A DNA stretch of 32,880 bases, taken from Salinisphaera japonica YTM-1 (GTDB lineage Bacteria; Pseudomonadota; Gammaproteobacteria; Nevskiales; Salinisphaeraceae). The stretch covers positions 1 to 32,880 of the forward strand of contig NZ_AYKG01000032.1 of NCBI RefSeq assembly GCF_003788585.1, in the 5' to 3' direction. The notes below the pieces were generated by a model, which did no database searches, was not told the DNA's origin, and was given only the letters and a program-made list of their open reading frames with translations. Both the position numbers and the translations under genes were made by a program. Shown here one piece after another: positions 32,785 through 32,880 of the stretch. Position 1 is the first letter of the stretch; each line of letters opens with the position of its first letter.

Positions 32785-32815
32785 GCCCTGTCGGATATTC
32801 CGACAGGGCTTTTTT
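32785..32815. terminator. Strong intrinsic terminator, bidirectional
   Basis: GCCCTGTCGGA (32785-32795) pairs perfectly with TCCGACAGGGC (32799-32809) around TAT. An A run precedes it (32779-32784) and a T run follows (32810-32815), so it works on both strands. It ends transcription of the Lpp-like gene. Confidence 0.95.
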
Positions 32816-32819
32816 GTGT

Positions 32820-32852
32820 CTAGGGCCTGTTGCCGTTTCATGCGAGCCCGCG
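32820..32852 (+). repeat. Terminal repeat of a multicopy mobile element, right window copy
   Basis: It begins CTAGGGCCTGTTGCCG five bases after the terminator T run and matches 58-90 (minus strand) with one mismatch. Bases 32853-32880 continue into the presumed element but no longer match the left copy. With the left copy it makes a large inverted pair facing inward. Confidence 0.7.
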
Positions 32853-32880
32853 TTGGAGACCGCAAATCGTGTCCTGCAAG

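Overview
The window is about 32.9 kb of GC-rich chromosomal DNA with tightly packed genes, strong Shine-Dalgarno sites and short intergenic gaps. The gene set (OpgD periplasmic glucan enzyme, KefB-type K+/H+ antiporter, NlpE/META lipoprotein, Lpp-like alanine-zipper lipoprotein, SelO, QueA, DUF3301, PotABCD) points to a GC-rich gammaproteobacterium. A halophilic Salinisphaera-like genus would fit, but that is a guess from overall appearance and not a proven assignment.

Layout. 1-2998 (minus strand): a Gfo/Idh/MocA oxidoreductase coupled to an exported M3-type oligoendopeptidase; the end of the oxidoreductase runs into a mobile-element end. 3286-4287: a complete IS481-family insertion sequence with terminal inverted repeats and an intact DDE transposase. 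4404-7616 (minus): a DUF4105 membrane protein, Tat-exported OpgD and a hotdog acyl-CoA thioesterase. 7742-12488 (plus): a GST/SspA-like protein, then a 1338-residue CheB-CheR-PAS-histidine kinase fusion. 12503-14129 (minus): DUF3301 protein and an FMN-dependent alpha-hydroxy-acid oxidase. 14380-18311 (plus): a polyamine-type ABC importer, potABCD, with overlapping genes. 18462-20613: an NlpE/META lipoprotein convergent with an omega-amino acid:pyruvate aminotransferase, which could feed on the amines imported by the Pot system. 20752-22572: KefB-type antiporter.

22573-24049 is an AT-rich accessory island unlike everything around it. It holds a two-gene cassette (a soluble, probably beta-rich protein overlapping a two-helix membrane protein), a 70-residue orphan protein between two imperfect 49-bp direct repeats, a 12-bp-stem hairpin, and two arrays of a 9-nt ATCTGCGNN repeat that also occurs, inverted, beside the IS481 copy. 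This island is the best candidate for something undescribed.

24050-32742 returns to core genes: PAP2 phosphatase, DUF1206, QueA, a double thioredoxin-fold GST-like protein, a glycine-zipper lipoprotein, MscL, an SRPBCC protein, a small lipoprotein, SelO, a 3-hydroxyisobutyryl-CoA hydrolase-like protein and an Lpp-like lipoprotein with a strong terminator.

The two window ends carry the same 33-bp sequence (one mismatch) in inverted orientation, each starting with CTAG. The window therefore lies between two ends of one repeated mobile element, and is quite possibly a whole assembly contig broken at those copies.
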